A stretch of DNA of 64,000 nucleotides. It comes from Microthrixaceae bacterium (GTDB lineage Bacteria; Actinomycetota; Acidimicrobiia; Acidimicrobiales; Microtrichaceae). The translations under genes were made by a program, and so were the position numbers. Below, piece after piece: positions 1-11,732 of the stretch. The notes under the pieces were generated by a model, which had not been told where the DNA came from, did not search any database, and saw only the letters and a program-made list of their open reading frames with translations. Numbering within the stretch: the first letter of the stretch is position 1; each line of letters starts with the position of its first letter. The stretch covers positions 1 to 64,000 of the forward strand of contig JAMLGK010000003.1 of assembly GCA_023957995.1 (NCBI GenBank), written 5' to 3'.

Positions 1-1013
1 CGGTCGATGTAGGCGATGGCGATGAAGGTGGCGACGACGTTGACCCCACCGATGGCCCAGGTGGTGGCGGCCGCCTGATCGGCCGGGGTGGCGAACCCCG
101 CGTCGGCGAAGATCTCGTTCGCGTAGTAGATGATCGCGTTGATGCCGGTGATCTGCTGGAACACCGCCAGTCCGACCGCGATCTTGAGCGGTCGTCGCAG
201 TTCGGGTGAGAACACCTCGCTCCAGCGAGCAGGCCGGTCCGAGTCGAGCGCGTCCTGGATCAGATCGAGTTCCTCGCCGATCTGTGTGGCTCCCGCATCC
301 GGACGTATCCGGTCGAGTGCTTCCTCGGCATCGCTGCGACGACCGGCCTTCATGTACCAGCGGGGGGTGTCCCGCAGGGGCCAGGTGGCCAGTATCAGCA
401 GCGCTGCGGGCACGGCCGAGACGCCGAGCATCATGCGCCAGCTGCTCGAGTTGGTGAGGGCCTGGTCCACTGCGTAGGCCACGAAGATGCCGATCGTGAT
501 CGCCAGTTGGTACGACGACACGAACCGGCCCCTCAGGCGTGTGGGGGCCGTCTCTGCGGCGTAGAGGGGAGCGGCGACCGAGGCGACACCGACTCCGAAG
601 CCCACGACCAGCCGGCCCACCACCAGCACGGGGGTGCCCGGTGCGAGGGACTCGCCCAGAGCGCCCAGTGTGAAGAGTCCCGCGGCGATCAGGATCGCGG
701 TGCGTCTGCCGAGGCGGTCTGCCAGTCCGCCAGCCACGAGGGCGCCGAAGAGGGCTCCCAGCGTGACCCAACTGGTCACCACCTCCACCATCGTGGAGCT
801 GAGCGAGAACTCGTCCTTCATGCCGGAGATGGCTCCGGCGATGACCCCTTGGTCGTAACCGAAGAGCACCCCGGCAAGCATGGTGACGGCGAACGCGAGC
901 ACCAGCCACCTCGACCAACGGGCGGGGGGATCCTCGGCCCCCGAGTCCTCACCCTGGGTGGTGGGGAGGACCCTGCGAGTGGTCGAGTCGTGGTTTCCTG
1001 GTTGCACAGCCAT
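1..1013 (-). CDS. MFS sugar porter, C-terminal end cut by window edge
   Basis: Membrane transporter of the major facilitator superfamily, sugar porter family, which moves sugars by proton symport or facilitated diffusion. About 337 codons are visible from the ATG at 1013; full members have 450-480 residues, so the C-terminal third lies outside the window. Visible signs are a first membrane segment ending in [10 protein letters not shown], the loop motif [10 protein letters not shown] between TM2 and TM3, and [13 protein letters not shown] in TM7, the classic sugar-contact motif. It is divergent from clpC with about 130 bp between the starts. Substrate cannot be read from the sequence. Confidence 0.88.
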   Translation of the reverse strand, partial: MAVQPGNHDSTTRRVLPTTQGEDSGAEDPPARWSRWLVLAFAVTMLAGVLFGYDQGVIAGAISGMKDEFSLSSTMVEVVTSWVTLGALFGALVAGGLADRLGRRTAILIAAGLFTLGALGESLAPGTPVLVVGRLVVGFGVGVASVAAPLYAAETAPTRLRGRFVSSYQLAITIGIFVAYAVDQALTNSSSWRMMLGVSAVPAALLILATWPLRDTPRWYMKAGRRSDAEEALDRIRPDAGATQIGEELDLIQDALDSDRPARWSEVFSPELRRPLKIAVGLAVFQQITGINAIIYYANEIFADAGFATPADQAAATTWAIGGVNVVATFIAIAYID

Positions 1014-1086
1014 GGGCGGACCGCCTTCCCGGTTGGCCGAGGGTATCTGCGCGAGCGGCGCCGGTGGGGTTATTCATCGAAAGGGC

Positions 1087-1116
1087 GGGAACGAGATGAC
1101 CCCTGCGGGCGTTAGA
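1087..1116 (+). promoter_or_regulatory. Candidate SigR/SigH-type promoter of clpC
   Basis: GGGAAC at 1087-1092, an 18-nt spacer, then GTTAGA at 1111-1116. This fits the GGAAY-N18-GTT pattern known for actinobacterial thiol/heat stress sigma factors of the SigR/SigH type. It ends about 30 nt before the clpC GTG. Heat and redox control of clp genes is known in relatives, so the site is plausible, but such short motifs occur by chance in GC-rich DNA. Confidence 0.4.
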
Positions 1117-1146
1117 CTGCCCAGACACATTCTCTGGAGGAATGCC

Positions 1147-3687
<2,541 letters not shown>

Positions 3688-3790
3688 GTGCGTCGGTCAT
3701 CGACCCTGGGTGCTCGACCCCGGGTCGAAGGCCGACACGCGCCCACAGCGAGTGCACGCAGGGCAACCGACCGATTCGAACGACTCGTTG

Positions 3791-3842
3791 GAACTACGGG
3801 TTCGAGCTAAAGGTTCGAGCTACGGCTTCGAACTACGGGTTC
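3791..3842. repeat. Tandem array, four 13-nt units
   Basis: Four head-to-tail copies of a 13-nt unit, consensus GARCTACGGGTTC, fill part of the spacer between the convergent clpC and lipoprotein genes. Units start at 3791, 3804, 3817 and 3830, and a partial unit follows. Each unit begins GAAC/GAGC and ends GTTC/CTTC, so single units are weakly palindromic. No ORF of interest covers it. Confidence 0.8.
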
Positions 3843-3857
3843 GAAACCAGGCGGGCC

Positions 3858-4592
3858 TCAGCGCTTGCGTCTTCTGCGTCGCAACAGGGCGGCGATCCCG
3901 GTGATCAGTCCCATCAGGACCAGCACTGAGCCGACCGCGCCGATGACGATGACGTTGCTGTCGCGGTCCTCGCTGGCCGAGGCCAGAGCGGCCGACTGGG
4001 GTCCGCCTGCACCGAGGTCGAACTCCGCGCTGTCGGGGGTGCCACCCGGGACCACGAGGGTGACCTCCATGGTGGCAACGCCCGGTTGGTCCGCCCCCAG
4101 CAGCGCGAGTTCGTTGGGCGTGTAGCCGATCGGGAGCCCCCCGAGGGTCTCGGTCAGGGCGTCGTCGGAGAACTGTGCCCAGTCCCCGCTGACCGACACA
4201 TCCAGCGACATGGTGTGCTCGGTCATGGCGAAGCCCCGTTGCACCTGCGAGGTCACGTCGGTGAACACGCCGGGTCCGGCGATCTCATCGAGCGCCTGCT
4301 GGAGTTCTCCGGCATCCGCGAAGTCCCGCTCAGCTGAGACAACGAAGGTGCCGTCCGCGTCGGTGGTCGGCTTCGAGACCTCCCAGGTGGTGCCCTCCAG
4401 GTCCTCGGTGAGGATGACGTCCCCTCCGCCCAGGGCCGCGAGCGCCTCCTCGTCGATGCCCACCTGGACCGAGATCGTGCCGCCCGCGGAATCGTTCTGG
4501 GTGATCTCGATGCCCACGGTCGTGCGGCATCCGCTCAGCAGCACGATGGTCGACACCACCAGAGCGCAGATCCAGGGTCTCCTGGGGCTCAC
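3858..4592 (-). CDS. Membrane-anchored lipoprotein, LppM/DUF3153-like
   Basis: Function unknown. The N-terminus is a lipoprotein signal (hydrophobic stretch ending LLSGC), so the mature protein should be lipidated outside the membrane. The middle looks like a soluble beta-rich domain resembling the LppM/DUF3153 group (weak, by eye), and the C-terminus has one membrane helix followed by RRRRRKR. Two anchors at opposite ends is unusual. The start is set at GTG 4592 because it overlaps the TGA of the upstream membrane protein as GTGA (4589-4592), indicating translational coupling; an ATG at 4616 is the alternative. About 244 residues. Confidence 0.6.
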   Translation of the reverse strand: MSPRRPWICALVVSTIVLLSGCRTTVGIEITQNDSAGGTISVQVGIDEEALAALGGGDVILTEDLEGTTWEVSKPTTDADGTFVVSAERDFADAGELQQALDEIAGPGVFTDVTSQVQRGFAMTEHTMSLDVSVSGDWAQFSDDALTETLGGLPIGYTPNELALLGADQPGVATMEVTLVVPGGTPDSAEFDLGAGGPQSAALASASEDRDSNVIVIGAVGSVLVLMGLITGIAALLRRRRRKR

Positions 4593-6424
4593 GGGGTCCC
4601 GATCGGCCGGTACCACAGGTACAGCACGGGTTGGTCGGCGAGTTCGAAGGACTCCGCCAGGAGACCCGACAGTTCCTCGTCACCTGCAGCCATCGAGAGC
4701 AGCTTCTCACCCTGTGCCCCGCCGGAGCGATCTGCGATCTGTCGATCCAACTCGACCCGTCGCGATCGCTGCTGTGCGGACAACGGGTCGACGCTCCCGA
4801 GCAGTTCCCAGTCGTCGCCCTCGGGCTCGGCCGGGGTGGATCGGAGCAGCAGCTCCGATCGCGCGCGGGTGGGTTGGGCACGGTGTGCACCGAAGCGGTT
4901 CTCCAGCTCCGGGTCGACAACCACCTCCACCCCACCGCGCTCGATTGCCGCGGACAGCTGGGCGGCACCGAAGGCCTCCGCGCCGAAGATGGTCCCCGCC
5001 GTCGCGTCCGAGCGAACCAGCACGGGCTCGTCGCGGGGTGAGACCCGATCCTCGGCCGCCACGGTCAGTTCCGAGAGTGCGGGGCGGAGTTCGGCCGGTC
5101 CGGATCCCGCCCCGGCGGCAGCGATCGTGGTTGCCGCGACGATCACGATCACGATCGCGGCTGCTGTCCTGGTGAGCGCCTCGCGCCAACGGTTCCTGAA
5201 CCCCGATGGGGACAGGACCGCCACGGTCCACGCGGTTGCGGCGACGGTGAGCATGCCGCCCACCCGACCCGGTTCGGTGATCCACGAGAACACCCCTCCG
5301 GTGACCAGCGTTGTTGCGAGAACGATCCCGACCAGCACCGAAGCGACGGTGCTGTGGAGCCAGACCAGCTCGACGGTGCGGTCGGGCTCCGCACCTGTGG
5401 ATCGAAGCCCATCGGGACGACCCGCACCACCGCGGCGCCAGAGGGCGATGACGGTTGCGGCTACGGCTCCCAGCCAGATCAACAACAGCCACGGCACGCG
5501 TGTGGAGTTGCGATCAGCGGTGCCGTCGAAGCCCACCTGGAGATCAGCACCCAACCACACGGGCCGGGCGTCGAGCTGCTGGGACAGTGCGGACCAACCC
5601 TCTGCGGCTCCTGCGCGGTCCGTGGTGCTGCGCTCGGCGATCTCTGCCAATTCGGTCACGTTGCCCGGATCGTTGGAGATCTGTTCGATCGCCAGCGGTA
5701 CGAACAACAGCACCGCCACCGCCAATGCCGATCCGAAGCTGATCAGGAGCTCCGTGCGGTCGTGCTGAGACGCTGGGTCGTCCCGGGTGCGCCACCATCT
5801 CGCGATCCGTAGACCGGCTGCGACAACTGCAGGTATCGCACAGACCAGCACCACGGGCGCCAGGATCACCCAGGTGCCCGCCAGGACCACACCGAGTGCC
5901 ACCACTGCCGCAAGGGCGCGCTGGTTGCTCGCGCAGTAGTCCCACAACAGCATCGCGAAGAGTGCGAAGCCCAACAGTGTGATCGACGGTTCCCACGGGT
6001 TGGCGAGCTGGTTCAGATCACGTCCGAGCACCATCACCATCAGGAGGCCGGCGCTCAACAGCATCAGCGGCACACCGCCGAGGCGTCTCGCCACCACCAG
6101 GGTTCCGACCACGCAGAGCCATCCGACCAGCAGCGTGGTCAGACCCATCCCCAGCCCGCCGAGGACAACGGTGGCGGGTGCCAGCACGTAGAAGAGCCAG
6201 GGCGCGGGTTGATTGCCGCCCAGTCGTTCGTAGGAGCCCACCAGCGGAGGATGCGACGACAGCACATCGGTGCTGCGCAGTTCGATCAGAGCGGTGTCGT
6301 GGTCCCGTGGAAACGTGTCCGAGCCAGCCAGCGACACCGCAGCGGCGAGGAAGGGCAGCGCGAGCAACACACACAGCGCGAGCAGCACGCGGCGTTGCGG
6401 CACCGCTGTGAGCTGGAGGGACAC
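4589..6424 (-). CDS. Multi-pass membrane protein, GT-C glycosyltransferase-like
   Basis: A 611-residue protein with many hydrophobic segments in its first two thirds and a soluble extracytoplasmic-type tail. The first loop carries acidic residues (FPRDHDTALIE) followed by HPPLVGSYER, the arrangement seen in GT-C fold enzymes that use polyprenyl-phosphate sugars. This makes a cell-envelope glycosyltransferase the best guess, but no specific family motif was recognised. It is the first gene of a two-gene unit with the coupled lipoprotein gene, so the two products may act together at the membrane. Start ATG 6424. Confidence 0.5.
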   Translation of the reverse strand: MSLQLTAVPQRRVLLALCVLLALPFLAAAVSLAGSDTFPRDHDTALIELRSTDVLSSHPPLVGSYERLGGNQPAPWLFYVLAPATVVLGGLGMGLTTLLVGWLCVVGTLVVARRLGGVPLMLLSAGLLMVMVLGRDLNQLANPWEPSITLLGFALFAMLLWDYCASNQRALAAVVALGVVLAGTWVILAPVVLVCAIPAVVAAGLRIARWWRTRDDPASQHDRTELLISFGSALAVAVLLFVPLAIEQISNDPGNVTELAEIAERSTTDRAGAAEGWSALSQQLDARPVWLGADLQVGFDGTADRNSTRVPWLLLIWLGAVAATVIALWRRGGAGRPDGLRSTGAEPDRTVELVWLHSTVASVLVGIVLATTLVTGGVFSWITEPGRVGGMLTVAATAWTVAVLSPSGFRNRWREALTRTAAAIVIVIVAATTIAAAGAGSGPAELRPALSELTVAAEDRVSPRDEPVLVRSDATAGTIFGAEAFGAAQLSAAIERGGVEVVVDPELENRFGAHRAQPTRARSELLLRSTPAEPEGDDWELLGSVDPLSAQQRSRRVELDRQIADRSGGAQGEKLLSMAAGDEELSGLLAESFELADQPVLYLWYRPIGTP

Positions 6425-6521
6425 CGCGGGAAGTTACCAGCGGCGGCGTGCCCGGCCTCGCACCGTGGTGGTCGCGCGGCCCCGAGCCTCGTGATCGCGA
6501 GCGGGCATGATCCCCGGGAAC

Positions 6522-7583
6522 TCAGTTCGGTCGGACCTCGTAGTAGAGGTTCGCCGGATCCCCGATGTCGTGCACGTCGAAGGCGCCCGAGAACCCGGCG
6601 TCGCGGCAGAGTTGTTCGAGCCGCGCCGGTGGCAGGCCGAGTGTGCCGAGGCCGGCGCCGTCGGGTGCCGACAGCGCGCTCGACATGCAGGTGAGGACCG
6701 AGGTTGCGTACATCATCGCGAGCACCGGGTTGCGTTGGTTCTCAGCCCAGGTGTCGCCCGCCTTGACCTCCTTGATCAGCCAGGTCCCATCGGCGGCGAT
6801 GCATCCCCTGATGGCCTCGGCAGCTTGTTCGGGATGGGTCATGTCGTGCAGACAGTCGAACGTGAGCACCAGGTCGAACGTGGGCTCGTCGGGCAGGCCG
6901 GCGGCAGGCTGCTGCACGAAGGTGGCGTTGGGGATCCCCCGCTCGGCGGCCGCGGCCCGTGCGCGTTCGATGGCGTGGGCGGAGGGATCCCAGCCCTCGA
7001 ACGTGGAACCCGGAAAGGCCTCTGCCAGCGTGAGCACGGCAGTGCCTGCACCGCAGCCCACGTCGATCACCCGGGCACCCCCGCCCAGGCGCTCCGACGC
7101 GTCTGCCAGGCGGGGCAGAAGCTCTGGCACCAGCGCGATCCTCGACCACGGCGCCAACATCCGTTCCACCGAATGTGCCGCAGCCGGACCCATCTCGTCG
7201 TAGGTGAGGCCGATTCCGGTTCTGAACGCCTCAGCGATCCGGTCGACCACCTCAGGGGGTGCGGCGCCACCCTGGAACGCACCGGCTGCGAACAAGAGGC
7301 TGTCGCTCTCGTCGGAGAGCACCGTGGCCGATTCCGGTGACATCTCGAAGGTCTCACCGTCGGTGGTCTCGAGCAACCCGGCGGCCGCCTGTCCCCTCAG
7401 CCATTCGAGCAACCAGCGCTGGTGCAGCCCGGTGCGTTCTGCCAGTTCCGCCGGCGTCGTGGGGCCGGCGTGGGCGAGGTCGTGGTACAGCCCGAGTCGG
7501 TCGCCCAGGTGGATCATCAACGACACCAACTCGCCCTGTTTGTAGGTCCAGACCTTGAACGCCAGCAGCGCGGCCGCGTCCAT
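6522..7583 (-). CDS. SAM-dependent methyltransferase, Rv2258c-like
   Basis: Cytoplasmic class I methyltransferase with an N-terminal winged-helix domain (about 1-90, including GLHQRWLLEWLRGQAAAGLL) and a Rossmann domain with SAM motif I VIDVGCGAGTAVLTL, then the acidic strand end FEGWDPS and motif LVLTFDCLHDM. This two-part layout matches the Mycobacterium Rv2258c group; substrates are unknown. The start ATG 7583 is preferred (AAGGA seven nt upstream); GTG 7625 is a possible earlier start. The frame stays open to 7829, but that would run into radA on the other strand. Product about 353 residues. Confidence 0.78.
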   Translation of the reverse strand: MDAAALLAFKVWTYKQGELVSLMIHLGDRLGLYHDLAHAGPTTPAELAERTGLHQRWLLEWLRGQAAAGLLETTDGETFEMSPESATVLSDESDSLLFAAGAFQGGAAPPEVVDRIAEAFRTGIGLTYDEMGPAAAHSVERMLAPWSRIALVPELLPRLADASERLGGGARVIDVGCGAGTAVLTLAEAFPGSTFEGWDPSAHAIERARAAAAERGIPNATFVQQPAAGLPDEPTFDLVLTFDCLHDMTHPEQAAEAIRGCIAADGTWLIKEVKAGDTWAENQRNPVLAMMYATSVLTCMSSALSAPDGAGLGTLGLPPARLEQLCRDAGFSGAFDVHDIGDPANLYYEVRPN

Positions 7584-7702
7584 GTCGAGGTCCTTGGTCT
7601 CCTCTGTCGTTCGGTCGAGTTCCACGCCGGAATGGTTCCACACCGCCGGCGGCTCTGCGGGCGATCCACCCCGATGTCCCACCCCCCGCGTAGGTTCGCC
7701 CG

Positions 7703-9058
7703 ATGAGCAGGAGCCGGACCGTCTTTCGCTGTGAATCGTGTGGCTCCGAGCAACCCCAATGGGCCGGGCAGTGCGCAGGTTGTGGCGAATGGAACACCCT
7801 GTCGGAGTCCGTGGCGCGGGTTTCCGCACCGAATTCGGCGGCCCCGCTCCGCCGCTACAGGGAGTCGATGCCGATCACCGAGGTCCCCCAGGTCGATTCA
7901 GGTGCGCTACCCACCGGCGTCGGTGAGCTCGACCGGGTACTGGGTGGCGGCCTGGTACGTGGCAGCGTCACCCTCCTCGGTGGCGAACCCGGCGTCGGCA
8001 AGTCCACCCTGGCCCTGCAGCTGGTGGCCGAGGGCGTCCGGCGAGGTCGGCGGTGCACCTATGTGACCGGCGAGGAGTCACCCCAGCAGGTGGCCGCGCG
8101 TGCGACACGCCTCGACGCGCTCGAGAGCGGAATCGAGCTGGTGCCCGAGACCGTCGTGGATCGGCTGGTCGAACGTCTCGAGGTCGACTCACCCGATGTG
8201 TGCGTGGTCGACTCGGTCCAGACCCTCTATGACCCATCGGTCGGGTCGGTCCCGGGGTCGGTCACACAGATCCGGGACTGCACCCAACGACTCGTCTCGC
8301 TGGCCAAGGACCGCGGCATCACGATGGTCCTGGTGGGCCACGTCACCAAGGAGGGCACCATCGCGGGTCCCAGGGTGCTGGAGCACCTGGTCGACACGGT
8401 CCTCACCCTCGACGGGGACCGCCACGGTGAACTGCGGATCCTGCGCGCCTCCAAACACCGGTTCGGCTCCACCCAGGAGATCGGCCTGTTCGCCATGGGT
8501 GAACGCGGCATGGAATCCGTGGCCGATCCATCCGCGTTGTTCCTGGTCGACCGCCAGCCCGGTATCTCGGGATCGGTGGTGGTCCCCGCCCTCGAGGGCC
8601 AGCGCCCGTTGCTGGTCGAGGTCCAGTCGCTGGTCACCAGCTCGGCGCTGGCCCAGCCGCGTCGCAGCGCGCAGGGCCTCGACGGTGGTCGCCTGAACCT
8701 TCTGCTCGCGGTGCTGTCACGTCGCGCGCAGATCACCACCGCGGGCCTCGACGTGTACGCGATGGCTGTGGGCGGGGTGAAGGTGAGCGAACCCGGTGTC
8801 GACCTGGCGTTGTGTGCAGCCATCGCCTCGGCGGTCAACAACCGAGCCGCTGCCGAGGGTCTGGTCCTGTTCGGTGAGGTGGGACTCGGTGGAGAGTTGA
8901 GACGGGTGGCCCGCATGGGCCAGCGCCTCGGCGAAGCAGCCAGGCACGGTTTCAGAACCGCTGTCGTTCCGGCGTCGGCACCCAGATCACACCCCGACAT
9001 CGAGGTGATCGGTGTGCCCTCGTTGGACCACGCGCTCGACGTTGCAGGCGTGATCTGA
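7703..9058 (+). CDS. radA: DNA repair protein RadA
   Basis: RecA-like branch-migration ATPase that processes recombination intermediates. The 451-residue protein is full length: C4 zinc finger (Cys10, 13, 24, 27), RecA core with Walker A GEPGVGKS at 94-101, the RadA signature KHRFG at 251-255 (KNRFG in most members, so Asn is replaced by His), and a C-terminal Lon-like domain. The next gene is disA, 68 bp downstream, a pairing known from Firmicutes and Actinobacteria, where RadA restrains DisA. Confidence 0.96.
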   Translation: MSRSRTVFRCESCGSEQPQWAGQCAGCGEWNTLSESVARVSAPNSAAPLRRYRESMPITEVPQVDSGALPTGVGELDRVLGGGLVRGSVTLLGGEPGVGKSTLALQLVAEGVRRGRRCTYVTGEESPQQVAARATRLDALESGIELVPETVVDRLVERLEVDSPDVCVVDSVQTLYDPSVGSVPGSVTQIRDCTQRLVSLAKDRGITMVLVGHVTKEGTIAGPRVLEHLVDTVLTLDGDRHGELRILRASKHRFGSTQEIGLFAMGERGMESVADPSALFLVDRQPGISGSVVVPALEGQRPLLVEVQSLVTSSALAQPRRSAQGLDGGRLNLLLAVLSRRAQITTAGLDVYAMAVGGVKVSEPGVDLALCAAIASAVNNRAAAEGLVLFGEVGLGGELRRVARMGQRLGEAARHGFRTAVVPASAPRSHPDIEVIGVPSLDHALDVAGVI

Positions 9059-9126
9059 GATTGCACGTCAGTCAACCAGGGGCGTCTCCGGCCCGCCGAT
9101 GTCCACCGAGGTCGTACACTGGTGAC

Positions 9127-10200
9127 GTGGCCGAGCGCCGAAGCAAGGAGTTGATGAGCGCGCTGAGTCAGGTCGCGCCCGGTCGCCCATTGCGCGAGGG
9201 ATTGGATCGGATCCTCAAGGCCGGGATGGGCGCACTGATCGTCATCGGAGACGGTCCCGAGGTGCTCAACATCTCCTCGGGCGGGTTCCTCGTCAATGCA
9301 GCGTTCTCGCCCCAGCGGCTCTCCGAGCTCGCCAAGACCGATGGTGCGATCGTGCTCACGCCCGACTCGACCTACATCGCCCGGGCCAACGTGCACCTCG
9401 TGCCCAACCCGAATGTCCCCACCGAGGAGACCGGCACACGCCACCGCACCGCGGAGCGGGTCGCTCGCAGCATCGGGGTACCGGTGATCTCGGTCTCCGA
9501 GGACATGGCGGTGGTGACCGTCTACACGACGAATGACCGCTACCAGCTCGAACCCATCCCTTCGATCCTCTCGCGCTGCAACCAGGCGCTGCAGACCCTC
9601 GAGCGCTACAAGTCGCGCCTCAACGAGGAGTCCACCAGCCTCACCGCACTCGAGGTGGAGGACCAGGTGATGCTGCGCGACGTGGTGAGCCTGCTCCAGC
9701 GGGCCGAACTGGTGGCGCGCATCAGCGAAGAGATAGAGCAGTACCTGGTGGAGCTCGGCAGCGACGGCCGTCTCGTTCGGTTGCAGCTTCGGGAGCTGAT
9801 GGCGGGCGTGGAGGACGAACGCCGACTGGTGGTGCTCGACTACCTGCAGCCCGATGCAGCGTGGGACCTCGAAGAGGCCATCGAAACGCTCTCGGAGATC
9901 GGCGTGGAGGACCTGCTCGACCAGGAGGCGGTCGCTCAGGCTCTGCACCTGGCGGGTCAGACCGACGATCTCGACTCCTCGATCCAGCCGGCCGGTCACC
10001 GGATGCTCGCCCGCATCCCGCGCCTGCCGGAGTCGATAGCCCACAAGTTGGTCGAGCACTGCGGCACCCTCGAGAAGCTCTCGCGCAGCACCGTCGAGGA
10101 ACTGGCTGCTGTACCGGGGGTGAGCGAGCACATGGCGCGCACCGTCAAGGATGCGTTGGCCCGGATCGCCGAGTCGTCCATCCTCGACCGCTACAGCTGA
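9127..10200 (+). CDS. disA: DNA integrity scanning diadenylate cyclase DisA
   Basis: Makes cyclic di-AMP from two ATP and scans DNA for branched structures. The DAC domain shows the DGA motif (72-74) and the RHR motif (GTRHRTAER, about 103-111); a helical linker and a C-terminal helix-hairpin-helix domain (VPGVSEHMARTVKDAL) follow. From GTG 9127 the product has 357 residues, typical for the family. An upstream in-frame start at 9061 would sit 2 nt after radA and add a non-conserved tail, so GTG 9127 is preferred. Confidence 0.95.
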   Translation: MAERRSKELMSALSQVAPGRPLREGLDRILKAGMGALIVIGDGPEVLNISSGGFLVNAAFSPQRLSELAKTDGAIVLTPDSTYIARANVHLVPNPNVPTEETGTRHRTAERVARSIGVPVISVSEDMAVVTVYTTNDRYQLEPIPSILSRCNQALQTLERYKSRLNEESTSLTALEVEDQVMLRDVVSLLQRAELVARISEEIEQYLVELGSDGRLVRLQLRELMAGVEDERRLVVLDYLQPDAAWDLEEAIETLSEIGVEDLLDQEAVAQALHLAGQTDDLDSSIQPAGHRMLARIPRLPESIAHKLVEHCGTLEKLSRSTVEELAAVPGVSEHMARTVKDALARIAESSILDRYS

Positions 10201-10202
10201 CC

Positions 10203-10883
10203 GTGCTCCGACGACTGTCCTCGGGAACAACGGCCGAGGTCGTCACCGTCGATGGTGCTGACCGCGCTCTGGTGGTGATCCCAGACATCTGGGGTCTGCG
10301 GCCGCTGTTCAGCGACATGTGCGAGGAGCTGTCCCGGCGCACCGGCTGGTCCGTCGGATCCTTCGAGCCGTTCGGATCCCGGAAACTCCCTCCGGCAGAT
10401 GACCCCGAGGGGTTCGCCCAGCGTTCAGCTGCCCTGCGTGAGCTCGACGATGCGACCCTGCTCGGCGACGCAGTGGCGACAGCCGATGCCCTGGGTGTGG
10501 CAGAGGTGGGCCTGATCGGGTTCTGCATGGGTGGCATGTATGCGCTCAAGGCCTCGGCCAACTCCCGCTTCGACCGGATCGTGGGTTTCTACGGGATGAT
10601 CCGTGTGCCTGCTGACTGGACCGGTGCGGGTCAGGGTCAACCACTCGAGGCGCTGGCCGCGCGTGGAGACACCGAGGTCATGGCCGTGGTCGGCACCGAG
10701 GACGCGTGGACACCGCCCGATGACGTGCGCAACCTCGAAGCCGCCGGGGTGACCGTGGTGCGGTACGCGGGAGCCGACCACGGCTTCGTGCACGATCCCA
10801 CGCGACCTGCACACCGTCCCGACGATGCGGCCGATGCCTGGCAGCGGGCGCTGGCGTTCCTGGCCGGTTCCGACACCGCCTAG
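10203..10883 (+). CDS. Dienelactone hydrolase family protein
   Basis: Alpha/beta hydrolase of the dienelactone hydrolase family, 226 residues. The expected catalytic triad is present: Cys108 in the nucleophile elbow GFCMGG, Asp167 in GTEDAWT and His193 in GADHGF. The true substrate is unknown; many members act on esters unrelated to dienelactones. GTG 10203 starts 3 nt after the disA stop, so it is probably cotranscribed with radA-disA. It converges with the CRP-like gene. Confidence 0.85.
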   Translation: MLRRLSSGTTAEVVTVDGADRALVVIPDIWGLRPLFSDMCEELSRRTGWSVGSFEPFGSRKLPPADDPEGFAQRSAALRELDDATLLGDAVATADALGVAEVGLIGFCMGGMYALKASANSRFDRIVGFYGMIRVPADWTGAGQGQPLEALAARGDTEVMAVVGTEDAWTPPDDVRNLEAAGVTVVRYAGADHGFVHDPTRPAHRPDDAADAWQRALAFLAGSDTA

Positions 10884-10926
10884 GGCCGTGCCTCGGCCCC
10901 AGCGGTGGGTCGGGTTCTGTCGGGTG

Positions 10927-11595
10927 TCAGTGCGAGCGGATCTCGAGCTCTCGACGTTTGAGGATGTGGTAGCGGTTGCCGTCCTGTTCCACCCAGCCGA
11001 GCTTCAGGAAACTGGCTATTGCCTTGTTGACGCGCTCACGGGATGCTCCGACCAGACCGGCGAGCTCTTCCTGGGTGATCGGGATCTCGAACACGTCCTC
11101 GTCGCCCGCTATGTCGAGAAGGTGCTTTGCGGTACGGCCGGTCACGTCCAGGAAGAACGAGTCCGCCAGCGCTTCGTCGGTCGCTCGGATTCGCCTCGAG
11201 AGAAGACGCACCACCGACCACAACAGCTCGGGGCGGTCGCCCCAGATGACGCGCAACACCGAATAGGGGATCCGCAGGACGGTGCAGTCCTCGAGCGCCC
11301 GGGCTTCGGCCGATCGGCCACCTTCGTCGAAGAGGCCCATCTCGCCGAACAGGTCGCCACGGGTCATGATCGCCACCATGGACTCCCGACCGTCGACGCT
11401 CTTGTTGGAGATGGCGACGCGGCCCGAGACCATCAGGTAGCACGCCATCGCTTCGGCGCTCTCCTCGAAGATGACGTCGTTGCGCGAAAGACCCACGAGC
11501 TCAGAGGCGTCGCGCAGGCGTGTGTGGTCGTTCTGGTTGAAGTCCTCGAACAGCTCCACTGCCAGAAGCAGCCCAAGGGGGTCCTCAGCGGTCAT
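10927..11595 (-). CDS. CRP/FNR family transcriptional regulator
   Basis: A 222-residue cytoplasmic regulator with an N-terminal cyclic-nucleotide-binding domain and a C-terminal winged helix (ITQEELAGLVGASRERVNKAI). The phosphate-binding-cassette region reads FGEMGLFDEGGRSAEA, keeping the Glu, Arg and Ser that contact cAMP in CRP, and no FNR-type cysteine cluster is seen, so cAMP is a reasonable ligand. It is divergent from ispD and convergent with the dienelactone-hydrolase gene. Confidence 0.88.
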   Translation of the reverse strand: MTAEDPLGLLLAVELFEDFNQNDHTRLRDASELVGLSRNDVIFEESAEAMACYLMVSGRVAISNKSVDGRESMVAIMTRGDLFGEMGLFDEGGRSAEARALEDCTVLRIPYSVLRVIWGDRPELLWSVVRLLSRRIRATDEALADSFFLDVTGRTAKHLLDIAGDEDVFEIPITQEELAGLVGASRERVNKAIASFLKLGWVEQDGNRYHILKRRELEIRSH

Positions 11596-11620
11596 GACGG
11601 GATCAGTGTATGCCGTCGGT

Positions 11621-11635
11621 CACCAACTAGTGGTG
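11621..11635. promoter_or_regulatory. Inverted repeat upstream of the CRP-like gene
   Basis: CACCA, five nt, TGGTG at 11621-11635, in the spacer between the divergent CRP-like gene and ispD. It does not match the TGTGA-N6-TCACA CRP consensus. Its position would suit an operator, but the arms are only 5 bp. Confidence 0.25.
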
Positions 11636-11732
11636 CCGCGCTTCGTTCCGGCGACGATCGCGCCCGAACCCGCTGCAACTATGGTGCGGCGGGTGGAGCG
11701 ACCCCTGGAAGCCGCAATCTGATGAGGGTCCC

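Noticed and set aside
880..1146. N-terminal extension of ClpC by 89 residues
   Set aside because: The extension lies over the divergent transporter gene and promoter region, while GTG 1147 has a good ribosome site and the conserved N-terminus.
8227..10230. Long minus-strand open frame opposite radA and disA
   Set aside because: It is a codon-bias shadow: the plus strand encodes clear RadA and DisA, and the antisense product has no recognisable domain or ribosome site.
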